Positions 8,151 to 16,683 of a DNA stretch of 64,000 nucleotides are shown piece after piece. The notes under the pieces were generated by a model that worked only from the letters and a program-made list of their open reading frames with translations, made no database searches and was not told the origin of the DNA. The first letter of the stretch is position 1. The number at the start of each line of letters is the position of its first letter. Source of the DNA: an uncultured Methanomassiliicoccales archaeon. Its GTDB lineage: Archaea > Thermoplasmatota > Thermoplasmata > Methanomassiliicoccales > Methanomethylophilaceae. The position numbers and the translations under genes are program-made. Where the stretch lies: assembly GCA_949292635.1 (NCBI GenBank), contig CASEZY010000007.1, positions 1 to 64,000 of the forward strand, written 5' to 3'.

Positions 8151-9569
8151 TCAGCTATTCTCGATTCTCATCCATCCGCCGTGCCCCGGGCATGCGGTCC
8201 ATCCCTCGAAGTTCTCGTTGATGTACAGCCTGCATTCCTTGGCCTTGGCGGAGTCCATGTTCACGCTGCGCATCAGGTGCGGCGCCAGGAGATTGAAGTT
8301 GTATTGGCTCTCCGATGAACCCTGCGGATTGATCAGGTCGTCCCCGGTGAACACGATGTTCAGCTCCTCGCATGCGAAGATGGTGTCTCCCGGCACGTGG
8401 CCTCCGTTGCCTTCGTAGGCGTCGAAGGACAGGCCGCATGCCGTCACCGAGCCTATGTGCTCGTAGACCCCGCCCCATCTCCTCCTGCCGATGACCTCCA
8501 CCCTCTCGGGGTCCGGGGGATCGTGCGCCACTATTATCGTGCCCAGCTTGTAGTAGGGGGCGTGGCGGGGGTCGGATTCCCTGAAGGAAGGTTCGCCCGC
8601 CCTCTGCTTGCGTATGTCATCTGCGGCGGTGCCGCTGGTCAGGATGCGGTCGAAGTGCTTCCAGATGCCGATGTGGTCGATGTCCGCGTGGGTGAGTAGC
8701 ATTGTCCTCCTGCGGCCTCCGGCGGGGCATGTGGTGTCTATGACGTCCATCATCCTATCGGAAAGACGGGAGTATCCCCCGTCCACGAACAGCTGCTCCT
8801 CATCCGACTCCAGGACGTAGGTGGTGCTGCCGCAGGGGGGCTCGAACATCGTCAGCCTTCTGTTCCCGGGAAGGTCCACGGTGCGTATCACTGGGGCGAA
8901 CTCTCCAGACGCGGCCTCCGCCACCGCCTCCGCGAACCTGCGGATGTAGGTGAACGTGCTCTGAGGCGACTCCCCCGCGGAGTCCAGTTGCTGCATGGCC
9001 ATGTTGGAGGCGATCATCATTTCATCGGCCTGCTCGTCGTCCAGGGACAGCAGCCTCTTCATGTCGTTGGCGAAGGTGATGTAGAACACGGTGTTGTCCA
9101 GCTCCCGCTCGGTGCCCTCGTAGTCTCTGACCTCCACCTGGCAGATCGACGCGATCTCGTCCAGTACCGCCTTCATGGTCTCAGTATCCTCGAGATAGAT
9201 GCCCATGCGGAACGTCTGGTACCTTCCGCCGTCGTCCCTGGCGTTCATGTAGGAGATGTTCACGTTGTGACGGTCCAGGACCTCCAGCACCGGCAATATC
9301 GCGCCGGGCACGTCCCTCAGCCTCAGGTCGATGAGGATGACCCTGTCGTCCTCCCCGCCTTCCAGATAGCCCAGGGCGCCCAGGCCCTCTGCGATCCTGT
9401 CCAACGCCTCCTTGGAATCGGCGGTGACGTCCAGGAACATGGTGCGGCTGTCCACGGTGCGGTTGTAGCTGGTCCTGGCTATGTTGCCTCCGCAGGAGCC
9501 GATCACACGGGCAGCCTTGAGGAAAGAGCCTGCCCGGTCCTCCACCCTGGTGACGAACGTCCGCCTCAT
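8151..9569 (-). CDS. tandem ACT domains fused to a metallo-beta-lactamase-fold hydrolase
   Basis: 472 residues in three parts. Residues 1-75 and about 80-155 are ACT-like modules (RVEDRAGSFLKAARVIGSCGGNI; LRDVPGAILPVLEVLDRHNVNI), which normally bind amino acids. After a helical linker, about 215-472 form a metallo-beta-lactamase domain with the metal motif LLTHADIDHIG, GGHVPGDT, a metal-bridging Asp in VFTGDDLINP and a last His in CPGHGGW. An amino-acid-gated hydrolase is the natural inference; the substrate is unknown. It is a single-gene unit, divergent from srp54. Confidence 0.8.
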   Translation of the reverse strand: MRRTFVTRVEDRAGSFLKAARVIGSCGGNIARTSYNRTVDSRTMFLDVTADSKEALDRIAEGLGALGYLEGGEDDRVILIDLRLRDVPGAILPVLEVLDRHNVNISYMNARDDGGRYQTFRMGIYLEDTETMKAVLDEIASICQVEVRDYEGTERELDNTVFYITFANDMKRLLSLDDEQADEMMIASNMAMQQLDSAGESPQSTFTYIRRFAEAVAEAASGEFAPVIRTVDLPGNRRLTMFEPPCGSTTYVLESDEEQLFVDGGYSRLSDRMMDVIDTTCPAGGRRRTMLLTHADIDHIGIWKHFDRILTSGTAADDIRKQRAGEPSFRESDPRHAPYYKLGTIIVAHDPPDPERVEVIGRRRWGGVYEHIGSVTACGLSFDAYEGNGGHVPGDTIFACEELNIVFTGDDLINPQGSSESQYNFNLLAPHLMRSVNMDSAKAKECRLYINENFEGWTACPGHGGWMRIENS

Positions 9570-9723
9570 ACGCGGTGAATCCGCGGGATTTGGAAAAAGG
9601 TTACCGTCGACCTCCGCCGAAGGGTCTTCCGATATGATTGAATTTTAATTAACTTTAAATACAAGTATGACGTAATACCATTTAGCGAATCAGTAATACT
9701 CTGATCCATGCCTCCGTTATCAC

Positions 9724-9743
9724 CCGGGGGATCCCTCCCCCGG
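9724..9743. repeat. GC-rich hairpin between divergent genes
   Basis: Perfect eight-base stem CCGGGGGA/TCCCCCGG with TCCC loop, between the ACT-hydrolase gene and srp54. No gene ends here on either strand, so it is not an ordinary terminator. Confidence 0.5.
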
Positions 9744-9800
9744 CACCCTTGCATCTGGCTCTTCTTCATGGACGCGATGATGGTTTCCTTTCCGAGAAGG

Positions 9801-9810
9801 TATAAAATAA
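9801..9810 (+). promoter_or_regulatory. TATA box of the srp54 operon
   Basis: TATAAAATAA, 37 bases before the ATG. Expected initiation about 25 bases downstream leaves a leader of only about ten bases and no Shine-Dalgarno is visible, so the srp54 message is nearly leaderless. Confidence 0.7.
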
Positions 9811-9837
9811 GATGGGCCAATCACCCGTGCGATAGTA

Positions 9838-11193
9838 ATGGTTCTGGAAGGATTGGGAAAGTCCCTCAGGAACGCCTTGGGGCGCATCAGCGGTGCCACC
9901 TCCGTGGACGATCAGTTGATCAAGGATGTGGTCAAGGACCTCCAGCGTGCGCTTCTGCAGGCTGATGTCAACGTCCAGCTGGTGCTGGACCTCACCAAGC
10001 GCATCGAGACCCGCGCCCTGGAGGAGAAGCCTCCCGCGGGCAAGAGCCCCAAGGAGCACGTCATCAACATCATCTACGAGGAGCTGGTGGCCCTGCTGGA
10101 CAACGGCGAGGGCCTGATCATGAAGCCCCAGACCATCATGATGGTGGGCCTCTACGGTCAGGGTAAGACCACCACCACCGGCAAGCTCGCCAACCTGTTC
10201 AACAAGAAGGGCTTCCGCGTGGGCCTCATCGCCGCCGACGTCTACCGTCCCGCCGCCTACGACCAGCTGCGCCAGCTGGGAGAGAAGGTGAACGTGGAGG
10301 TGTACGGCGAGCCCAGTGAGAAGGACGCCGCCGCCATCGTCCAGCGCGGATTGGAGCATTTCAAGGACCGCAAGGTCATCATCATCGATACCTCCGGACG
10401 CCACGCCCTGGAGGACGACCTGATCCAGGAGATCAAGGACATCGCCGCCGTGGCCCATCCCGACGAGAGGTTCCTGGTGCTGGATTCTCAGGTAGGACAG
10501 CAGGCCGGACCTCAGGCGGAGGCATTCCACAACGCCGTCGGTGTCACCGGTGTGGTGCTCACCAAGATGGACGGTACCGCCAAGGGAGGGGGTGCCATCA
10601 GCGCCGTGGCCAAGACCCACGCCAGGATCGTCTGTCTGGGAGTGGGCGAGCACATCCGCGACCTGGAGCCGTTCAACGCGGACAAGTTCATCTCCCGTCT
10701 GCTGGGAATGGGTGACATCACCGCCCTGGTGGACATGGCCAAGGAGGGCTACGAGGGCCGCGAGGACGAGCTGGAGGACGTTGGCAAGAAGATGATGTCC
10801 GGGAAGTTCACCCTCCGTGACATGTACCAGCAGATGGAGGCCATGAACAAGATGGGCCCCCTGAAGAAGATCATGCAGATGATCCCGGGCATGTCCAAGG
10901 TGGAGGACAAGGTGGACTTCGAGGAATCCCAGAAGAGATTGGCCAAGTACCGCCATATCATGGACTCCATGACCATCGAGGAGCAGGAGGACCCCTCCAT
11001 AATCAAGGCCTCCAGGGTCCAGAGGATCGCCGCCGGCTCCGGTACCAGCGTCCAGGACGTGAGGGAGCTGCTGAAGCAGTTCAACCAGAGCAAGAAGGCC
11101 ATCAAGGGCATGATGGGCAACCGCAGGATGCGGAAGCAGATGATGAAGCAGATGGGGATGTCCGACTTCGACCCGGAATCCCTGAAGGAGTGA
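9838..11193 (+). CDS. srp54: signal recognition particle 54 kDa subunit
   Basis: 451-residue SRP GTPase that binds signal peptides and SRP RNA and delivers ribosomes to the membrane receptor. N domain helices 1-90; G domain with P-loop LYGQGKTTTT (105-114), DTSGRHALE near 183 (family usually DTAGRH) and TKMDG; C-terminal methionine-rich M domain from about 300, ending MMKQMGMSDFDPESLKE. The partner RNA is encoded at 44.7 kb. First gene of a run that continues with trmY four bases later. Confidence 0.97.
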   Translation: MVLEGLGKSLRNALGRISGATSVDDQLIKDVVKDLQRALLQADVNVQLVLDLTKRIETRALEEKPPAGKSPKEHVINIIYEELVALLDNGEGLIMKPQTIMMVGLYGQGKTTTTGKLANLFNKKGFRVGLIAADVYRPAAYDQLRQLGEKVNVEVYGEPSEKDAAAIVQRGLEHFKDRKVIIIDTSGRHALEDDLIQEIKDIAAVAHPDERFLVLDSQVGQQAGPQAEAFHNAVGVTGVVLTKMDGTAKGGGAISAVAKTHARIVCLGVGEHIRDLEPFNADKFISRLLGMGDITALVDMAKEGYEGREDELEDVGKKMMSGKFTLRDMYQQMEAMNKMGPLKKIMQMIPGMSKVEDKVDFEESQKRLAKYRHIMDSMTIEEQEDPSIIKASRVQRIAAGSGTSVQDVRELLKQFNQSKKAIKGMMGNRRMRKQMMKQMGMSDFDPESLKE

Positions 11194-11197
11194 TCCC

Positions 11198-11794
11198 GTG
11201 ATCAGGTTCCTGGTGATCGGCCACAGGGCCCACACCACCGCCGACTTCAAGCTGGAGGACATCTGCGGAGGAGCCGGGAGATTGGACATCCTCTGCAGAT
11301 GCGTGAACTCGGCCTTCTTCCTCAGCCACGACCTCAGGAAGGACGTTGAGCTTTATCTGGTGCTGGAGGGCGGGGAGGACGCTCCCAAGACCGTGCGCTT
11401 CAAGGGGGACGAGCTCAGGTATCTGAATCCAGACGAGCGCAGCACCGCATCGTTGATCAGGAACGCATTGATCAAGTCGGAGGGGAAGGACGGAGAGGTA
11501 AGGTCCACCCCCGGCGTATACATATCACGCATGTCCTTCGCGGACGTGCTGGAATCTCTGAAGGACGAGTGCACCTTCGTCTACATGAGGGAGGACGGGC
11601 AGGACGTTCGCGAATACGAATTCCCGGACGAGCCCTGCTTCATCATGGGGGACGACAGGGACCCTGACGAGGAGGAGGACCAGCTCATCGCCGCGGTGGG
11701 TGCCGACCGCATCTGCCTGGGGCCGGTGAGCCTGCACGCCAATCACTGCATGGTGATCGTGCACAACGAGATGGACAGGAGGAGAACATCGTGA
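11198..11794 (+). CDS. trmY: tRNA (pseudouridine-54-N1)-methyltransferase
   Basis: 198 residues of the archaeal SPOUT family TrmY (DUF358), which methylates pseudouridine at position 54 in the T-loop of tRNA using S-adenosylmethionine. Visible: start MIRFLVIGHRAHTTADFKLED, the conserved RLDILCRCVNSAFFLSH, and the C-terminal knot region MGDDRDPDEEE...ICLGPVSLHANHC. The GTG start comes four bases after the srp54 stop, so the two are cotranscribed. Its own stop overlaps the next start (GTGA). Confidence 0.92.
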   Translation: MIRFLVIGHRAHTTADFKLEDICGGAGRLDILCRCVNSAFFLSHDLRKDVELYLVLEGGEDAPKTVRFKGDELRYLNPDERSTASLIRNALIKSEGKDGEVRSTPGVYISRMSFADVLESLKDECTFVYMREDGQDVREYEFPDEPCFIMGDDRDPDEEEDQLIAAVGADRICLGPVSLHANHCMVIVHNEMDRRRTS

Positions 11795-11997
11795 GCGACC
11801 AGGTTGAGAGGATCCCCCAGCACAGGCACTGTGCGAATTGCAAGAAAGCCTTCGTCGGGGACGGCCTCTATTGCAGTCCCGCCTGCGAGAAGGGCAGGAC
11901 GGAGGAGCTGAAGTCCAAGAAGAACAAGCTGGTGATCGTCTGGGTCGGAGCGGTCGTCCTCATGCTGATCGGCATATGGCTGATGCTCGGTCTCTGA
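11791..11997 (+). CDS. small zinc-ribbon membrane protein (DUF2116 type)
   Basis: 68 residues: HRHCANCKKAFVGDGLYCSPACE (two cysteine pairs, a treble-clef-like zinc site, at about 13-35), a basic linker, and one C-terminal transmembrane helix (LVIVWVGAVVLMLIGIWLMLG). This layout matches the archaeal DUF2116 family of unknown function. GTG start overlaps the trmY stop by four bases. Its end overlaps the next gene's start. Confidence 0.82.
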   Translation: MSDQVERIPQHRHCANCKKAFVGDGLYCSPACEKGRTEELKSKKNKLVIVWVGAVVLMLIGIWLMLGL

Positions 11998-12926
11998 AGG
12001 CAGCCGTGGCGGGCACCTTCAACGTGCTCCATGACGGCCACCGTGCCCTCCTGGACAGGGCGATGGGGGAAGGCGAGTGCCTTGTCGTAGGCATCACCTC
12101 CGACGCCATGGCATCCCTCGAGAGGGAGGACGTGCTCCCTTTCTACATGCGCCGCAGGGCGGTGGAGGAGTATCTCGCTTCCAAGGGGCGCACCGCGACA
12201 TTCGAGAGTATCGACGACATCTACGGTCCCGAGGGGATGCTGGATGACGTGGACGTTCTGGTGGTCTCGGAGGAATCCGAGGCCAACGGGAAACTTGTGG
12301 TCGAGAGGATAGTCTGCAGGGGCGGGAACATCCGTCTTTCCGTGGTGCCGATGAAGAGGTCCGAGGACGGCATCCGTATCAGCGCCACCGGCGTCCTGCA
12401 TGGTGAGTATTCAACCCACGGCAACAAGGGCGTCAGGATCGCGGTGGGTTCCGCCAACCACGTGAAGGTGGAGGCTGTGCGCTCGGTGATGGAGCGCATC
12501 TACGGCGATGTGACCATCGTTCCCAGAGATGTACCCTCCGGGGTGCCGGAGCAGCCCTTCGGCGACGAGACATATCAGGGCGCCAGGAACCGTGCGGAGC
12601 GTGCATTGGGCGACTGCGACATGTCCGTGGGCATCGAGGCCGGCGTGTTCGAGATGTACGGCGAACTCATCGACATACAGCACTGCGTGATCGTCGACAA
12701 GGAGGGACGCATCACCGTGGGTACAGGCTCCGGGTTTGCCTATCCGCCTGAGATCGCAAGCGAGGTCCGCGGAGGAAGGACCGTGGGTCAGGCCGTCGAC
12801 TCGTTATACTCGAAGACCGGGGTCGGTCACTCCGAAGGTGCTATCGGCCTTCTCAGCAAGGGCCTTCTGGACCGGAAGGGACTGACAGAACAGGCGGTGC
12901 TGGCCGCCATGATACCGAGGCTGTGA
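11976..12926 (+). CDS. fused pantetheine-phosphate adenylyltransferase and inosine/xanthosine triphosphatase (DUF84)
   Basis: About 316 residues. Part one (to about residue 145) is the archaeal CoaD nucleotidyltransferase: AVAGTFNVLHDGHRALLD holds the HxGH-type site and RISATGVLHGEY the end; it makes dephospho-CoA from 4'-phosphopantetheine. Part two starts VRIAVGSANHVKVEAVRSVM, the NTPase_I-T (DUF84) fold that removes ITP/XTP, with ARNRAERAL and VGIEAGV motifs. Start taken at ATG giving MADARSLKAAVAGT, overlapping the previous gene by 22 bases; a GTG nine residues later is the alternative. Confidence 0.87.
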   Translation: MADARSLKAAVAGTFNVLHDGHRALLDRAMGEGECLVVGITSDAMASLEREDVLPFYMRRRAVEEYLASKGRTATFESIDDIYGPEGMLDDVDVLVVSEESEANGKLVVERIVCRGGNIRLSVVPMKRSEDGIRISATGVLHGEYSTHGNKGVRIAVGSANHVKVEAVRSVMERIYGDVTIVPRDVPSGVPEQPFGDETYQGARNRAERALGDCDMSVGIEAGVFEMYGELIDIQHCVIVDKEGRITVGTGSGFAYPPEIASEVRGGRTVGQAVDSLYSKTGVGHSEGAIGLLSKGLLDRKGLTEQAVLAAMIPRL

Positions 12927-12927
12927 C

Positions 12928-14454
12928 ATGCGCACCATAGTTCCGGACAAGGAATCGCCGTACACCATCGATGAATGCAAGATCAGGGGCACCGCGGAGC
13001 TGGTGCTCTTCCCCCGGGATGCGGATGAGATTGCTCAGGTCCTCAGGGACGCTGCCGAGAAGGGTGTGCAGGTCACCGTCAGCGCCAACCGCACCGGCCT
13101 GTGCGGCGGTGGGGTCCCCGACGGGGGATGGGTGATGTCCCTGGAGGACATGCCCGGCATCATCGGCATGGGGTACGATGACGGCTACTACGTACGTACG
13201 GGGCCCTGCGTCTCCGTGCGCAATCTCACCGATACAATGCAGATGAAGCGCACCGAAGGCCTCATCGACCTCACGCCTGAGGCGTGCGCACAATTCAAAC
13301 AGGATGCCCGCAGGTTCTTCTATCCGGTGGACCCCACCGAGATGGACGGTTCCATCGGCGGGAACATCGCCGCCAACGCATCCGGTCCCAGGACCTTCAG
13401 GTACGGCCCCACCAGGGATTGGGTGAGATGGATCAAGGTGGTCCTCCCCGATGGAAGGATCATCGGTATACAGAGAGGTGAACACTTCGCCTCCTTGAGA
13501 TCGTTCGACTGCACCGTGGACGGTGTGCACCTACAATTCGACGCTCCCTCATACGAATTCAACTCGGATGTGAAGAACGCCGCCGGGTTGTACGTCAAGG
13601 ACGGCATGGATCTGATAGACCTGTTCATCGGTTCCGAGGGGATTTTGGGAGTCATCGCCGAGGCGGAGGTCAGACTGGCGGAATGGCATCCGCTGCTGTC
13701 ATGCATCATGTTCATGCCCGACGACCGTTCCGCCTTGGATCTCATCAACGACATCAGGGAGATGGAGGACCGTCCGGAGTTCCTGGAGTACTTCGACTGC
13801 GGCTCCATCGATCTCATACGCAGAGCGGCTGCTGCCGATCCCACACTTCTGATGCCTCCCGAGGGGAGGTCCGCCGCGGTGTTTGCCGACTTCCCGCTGG
13901 ACACCGGCATAGACGGCATACTGTCAGAATTGTTCCCACTCATAACCAAGAACGGCGGCTCCCCCGAACGCACATGGGCGGGCCACGACGCCGACGACCG
14001 CAGACGCATGTTCGAGTTCCGTCATTGCGTCCCCAAATCCATATTCGACTACGTTGCCACGCTGAAGGAGGAGATGCCCGCCATCAATAAGATGGGCACC
14101 GACATGTCCGTCCCCCGGGACCAGTCCGACGGGATGATGGACTTCTACAAAGAGAAACTGGACGCCTCAGGGCTGGAGTATGTGGTCTTCGGCCACATGG
14201 GCAACTGCCATCCCCACGTGGAGATAATCCTGAAGGACATGGCCGATCTCGAGAGAGCAAGGGAGGTCTATGACGTCTTCGCCGCCGAGGCGGTGAGGAG
14301 GGGAGGCTCCCCCAGTGCGGAGCACGGCATCGGCAAGCTCAAGCGGAAGTACATTCGCCTGATGTACGGCGACAGCGGCGTGGAGGAGATCGGGAGGGTG
14401 AAGGCGTACTTCGACCCCCAAGGAATACTCAACAGGGGTGATATGGTTGAGTAG
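12928..14454 (+). CDS. FAD-binding 2-hydroxyacid dehydrogenase (GlcD / D-lactate dehydrogenase family)
   Basis: 508 residues of the VAO/PCMH flavoprotein superfamily. FAD-binding domain with RxTGLCGGGVPDGGWV, the Gly-rich GSIGGNIAANASGPRTFRYG at about 146-165 and GSEGILGVIAEAEVRL; C-terminal cap with FGHMGNCHPHVEI and SAEHGIGKLKRKY, both hallmarks of the GlcD/Dld group. The stop is TAG and lies inside the start of etfB, so electrons from the oxidised 2-hydroxyacid very probably go to the Etf. Substrate (D-lactate, glycolate, other) is not determined by the sequence. Confidence 0.88.
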   Translation: MRTIVPDKESPYTIDECKIRGTAELVLFPRDADEIAQVLRDAAEKGVQVTVSANRTGLCGGGVPDGGWVMSLEDMPGIIGMGYDDGYYVRTGPCVSVRNLTDTMQMKRTEGLIDLTPEACAQFKQDARRFFYPVDPTEMDGSIGGNIAANASGPRTFRYGPTRDWVRWIKVVLPDGRIIGIQRGEHFASLRSFDCTVDGVHLQFDAPSYEFNSDVKNAAGLYVKDGMDLIDLFIGSEGILGVIAEAEVRLAEWHPLLSCIMFMPDDRSALDLINDIREMEDRPEFLEYFDCGSIDLIRRAAAADPTLLMPPEGRSAAVFADFPLDTGIDGILSELFPLITKNGGSPERTWAGHDADDRRRMFEFRHCVPKSIFDYVATLKEEMPAINKMGTDMSVPRDQSDGMMDFYKEKLDASGLEYVVFGHMGNCHPHVEIILKDMADLERAREVYDVFAAEAVRRGGSPSAEHGIGKLKRKYIRLMYGDSGVEEIGRVKAYFDPQGILNRGDMVE

Positions 14455-15220
14455 GATCGCCGTGCTTGTCAAGCAGGTGCCCGACCCGTCGTTGGTGACG
14501 GTGTCCCCCCAGGGCACACTGCTGAGGGAGGGCGTGCCTTCCATGCTGGATCCCTTCGGACGCATGGCACTGATGCTCGCTCTGAAGATGAGGGACGAGA
14601 TCGGCGGCACCGTCACCGCGATCTCCATGGGTCCGAAGCAGGCGGAGGAGGTGCTCCGCAAATGCCTGGAGTTCGGTGCGGATGACGCAGTCCTGATGAC
14701 AGACCGCAGGTTCGCCGGCTCGGACACCATGGCCACCGCCAGGGCATTGGCCGCTTTGATCTCCAATGAGGGGTACGATCTGGTGCTCTGCGGCATGCAG
14801 GCAACCGACGGTGACACCGCACAGGTGCCTCCGGAGCTGGCCACCCTTCTCGGATATCGCATATACTCGTACGTATCCGAAGCGAGATTCGGGGATTCGA
14901 TAACACTCATACAGACATACGAGCGCTACGAGCAGGACTCTTTGTTGGAGACGCCCGCAGTGTTATCGGTGTGCCGCACCCCGGAGGGCAGCCCCCAGCT
15001 GCCAAGTCTGAAGGATTTCGTCCGTGCATCCAAGGCGGAGATACGCACGGTGACGCTGGATGACCTGCAATTGCCGGAGAGGATGACCGGGCTGAAGGGT
15101 TCCGAGACAAAGGTCACCAAGGTGGAGACGTACGTGCGCGAGACGATACGGACGGAGCGTATCGACGGTTCCGACCCGTCTCAAGCAGCAGACATCATAC
15201 TAAGGGAGGTGAAGGGTTGA
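14447..15220 (+). CDS. etfB: electron transfer flavoprotein beta subunit
   Basis: About 257 residues. SRIAVLVKQVPDPS is the standard EtfB opening, followed by DPFGRMALMLALKMRDE, TAISMGPKQAEEVLRKCLEFGADDAVLMTDR, GSDTMATARALA and the AMP/FAD-loop region GMQATDGDTAQVPPELA. TTG start chosen because it follows AGGGGTGAT at good spacing and gives the family N-terminus; GTG nine bases upstream is possible. Overlaps the GlcD stop and, with TTGA, the etfA start, so the three are translationally coupled. Confidence 0.9.
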   Translation: MSRIAVLVKQVPDPSLVTVSPQGTLLREGVPSMLDPFGRMALMLALKMRDEIGGTVTAISMGPKQAEEVLRKCLEFGADDAVLMTDRRFAGSDTMATARALAALISNEGYDLVLCGMQATDGDTAQVPPELATLLGYRIYSYVSEARFGDSITLIQTYERYEQDSLLETPAVLSVCRTPEGSPQLPSLKDFVRASKAEIRTVTLDDLQLPERMTGLKGSETKVTKVETYVRETIRTERIDGSDPSQAADIILREVKG

Positions 15221-16284
15221 GCGACTGCAACGGTTCATGCTCCACATGCAGCAACGGCGAATGCAAGGACCGTCTTCCCCCGGGGATGCTCACCGCCTAC
15301 GACCTGGAGCAGGATGTGGCCGAGGGCATCATGGTCTTCGCCGAGGTGTACGAGCACGATGGGGTTTGGATGCTCCACCCCGCTGTGCCTGGTCTGATAG
15401 GGAAGGCCGCCGAACTGTCATCTGGAAGGGTGTTCGCGGTGATGTTCGGGCCGTCGGACCTGAAACCGCTGAGCGAGCAGCTGTTCTCCATGGGTGTGGA
15501 CACCCTGTATCACATGCGCTGCCCCTCGGTGAAGGGATTCGCCCCCAACGCCTACGCTGATGCGTTGGCGGAGCTGTGCGACCGTACATGCCCCGCTTCG
15601 TTCCTGATCCCGGCCACGCCTCAGGGCCGTGAGCTTGCACCGCTGACCGCCGCACGTCTCGGTGTGGGGCTCACCGCCGACTGCACCATATTGGAATCCG
15701 ACGGCCGCAGGCTGCTGATGACCCGTCCCGCCCTGGGGGGCAACATCCTGGCGACGATAGAATCTTCCAAGTTCCCCCAGATGGCCACCGTCCGCCCGGG
15801 TACCTTCCCGTCCCCGTCGTTGGAGGAGGGGAGGAAGGGAACATTCATCGTCCGTCCGTTCAGGCCTTCCGACAAGGACCCCGAGGTCACCGATACCAGG
15901 GTCAGCACCGGGAACGCAGACATCACGGAAGCGAAGATCCTCATCTCGTTGGGCAACGGTGTGCGCAAGCGGGAATCCGTCGACATCGCACTGAAGATAG
16001 CGGAGCTGATCGGCGCCTCGGTATCCTGTTCGAGGGCCATGGCGGACCGCGGATGGCTGCCCCATTCCCGCCAGGTCGGTCAATCGGGGAAGGCGGTGTC
16101 TCCCGACCTGTACATAGCATTCGGGATATCCGGTTCGGTGCAGCATATGGCGGGCGTCCGGGCATCCCGCATAATAACGGTGAACCGGGATGCGGATGCA
16201 CCCATCAACTCCTACGCCGAGAAGGCCATCGTCGCCGATGCGGATGCGGTGCTGAAGGCGATGCTCAGGTCACTTCAGCAGTGA
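15217..16284 (+). CDS. etfA: electron transfer flavoprotein alpha subunit with N-terminal cysteine cluster
   Basis: 355 residues. The C-terminal FAD domain is typical (GNGVRKRESVDIALKIAELIG, CSRAMADRGWLPHSRQVGQSGK, YIAFGISGSVQHMAGV, INRD-type VNRDADAPI). The N-terminus is unusual: four or five cysteines within 16 residues (DCNGSCSTCSNGECKDR, spacing C-x3-C-x2-C-x4-C), which could hold an iron-sulfur cluster or zinc. TTG start with a strong GGGAGGTGA five bases upstream. With GlcD and EtfB it resembles the bifurcating lactate dehydrogenase/Etf sets of anaerobes. Confidence 0.9.
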   Translation: MSDCNGSCSTCSNGECKDRLPPGMLTAYDLEQDVAEGIMVFAEVYEHDGVWMLHPAVPGLIGKAAELSSGRVFAVMFGPSDLKPLSEQLFSMGVDTLYHMRCPSVKGFAPNAYADALAELCDRTCPASFLIPATPQGRELAPLTAARLGVGLTADCTILESDGRRLLMTRPALGGNILATIESSKFPQMATVRPGTFPSPSLEEGRKGTFIVRPFRPSDKDPEVTDTRVSTGNADITEAKILISLGNGVRKRESVDIALKIAELIGASVSCSRAMADRGWLPHSRQVGQSGKAVSPDLYIAFGISGSVQHMAGVRASRIITVNRDADAPINSYAEKAIVADADAVLKAMLRSLQQ

Positions 16285-16674
16285 CTTGGTGGCCTGATAC
16301 ACATTCTCTGCCACCGTGGTCCCCTCGAACCTGTCGTGCACGGAGTTGGTGCGATCGATGATGCAGGCGACAGGCTTCCCCTTCCCGTCGACCTGCTTGT
16401 ATATCGACAGCGAGGCGTCGGCCAGCAGCTTGATCCTGAGGCCCAGCTTCTCCCTCAGGGCGATCAGCTCGTCGGAGGATCCAGGCACCACCGCGAGCAC
16501 GGGGATGTTGCGGACCATCAGCTTCTGGTAGATCGCATCCATGGATGCCAGGCATTCCTGGGACATCTCGTCCATATCGGGTACGGCGCACAGCACGTAC
16601 GTCATCCCCTCAAGGAACTTGGAGTCCAGCAGCTCCCCGTTCTCGTCCCCCAGTCTGAATGAAGGAGCTTCCAT
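16270..16674 (-). CDS. peroxiredoxin-like protein without the normal catalytic cysteine
   Basis: About 134 residues with an AhpC/TSA thioredoxin fold: MEAPSFRLGDENGELLDS, LCAVPDMDEMSQECLASMDAIYQKL, IPVLAVVPGSSDELIALREKLGL, LLADASLSIYKQVD. In active members the helix start reads PxxxTxxC; here the stretch is PDMDEMSQEC, with no Thr and the Cys displaced. It is therefore probably inactive as a peroxidase or uses different chemistry. ATG chosen after GAGTGAT; two starts lie slightly upstream. Follows pheT closely and converges on etfA with 15 bases of overlap. Confidence 0.72.
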   Translation of the reverse strand: MEAPSFRLGDENGELLDSKFLEGMTYVLCAVPDMDEMSQECLASMDAIYQKLMVRNIPVLAVVPGSSDELIALREKLGLRIKLLADASLSIYKQVDGKGKPVACIIDRTNSVHDRFEGTTVAENVYQATKSLLK

Positions 16675-16683
16675 GCCCATCAC

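Noticed and set aside
9566-9820. 84-codon minus-strand frame upstream of srp54
   Set aside because: Covers the srp54 promoter and AT-rich spacer; no coding-like composition or motif.
14440-14470. TAG stop of the GlcD gene as a pyrrolysine codon
   Set aside because: The product already has full family length, the TAG lies inside the next gene's start, and several other ordinary genes here also end in TAG.
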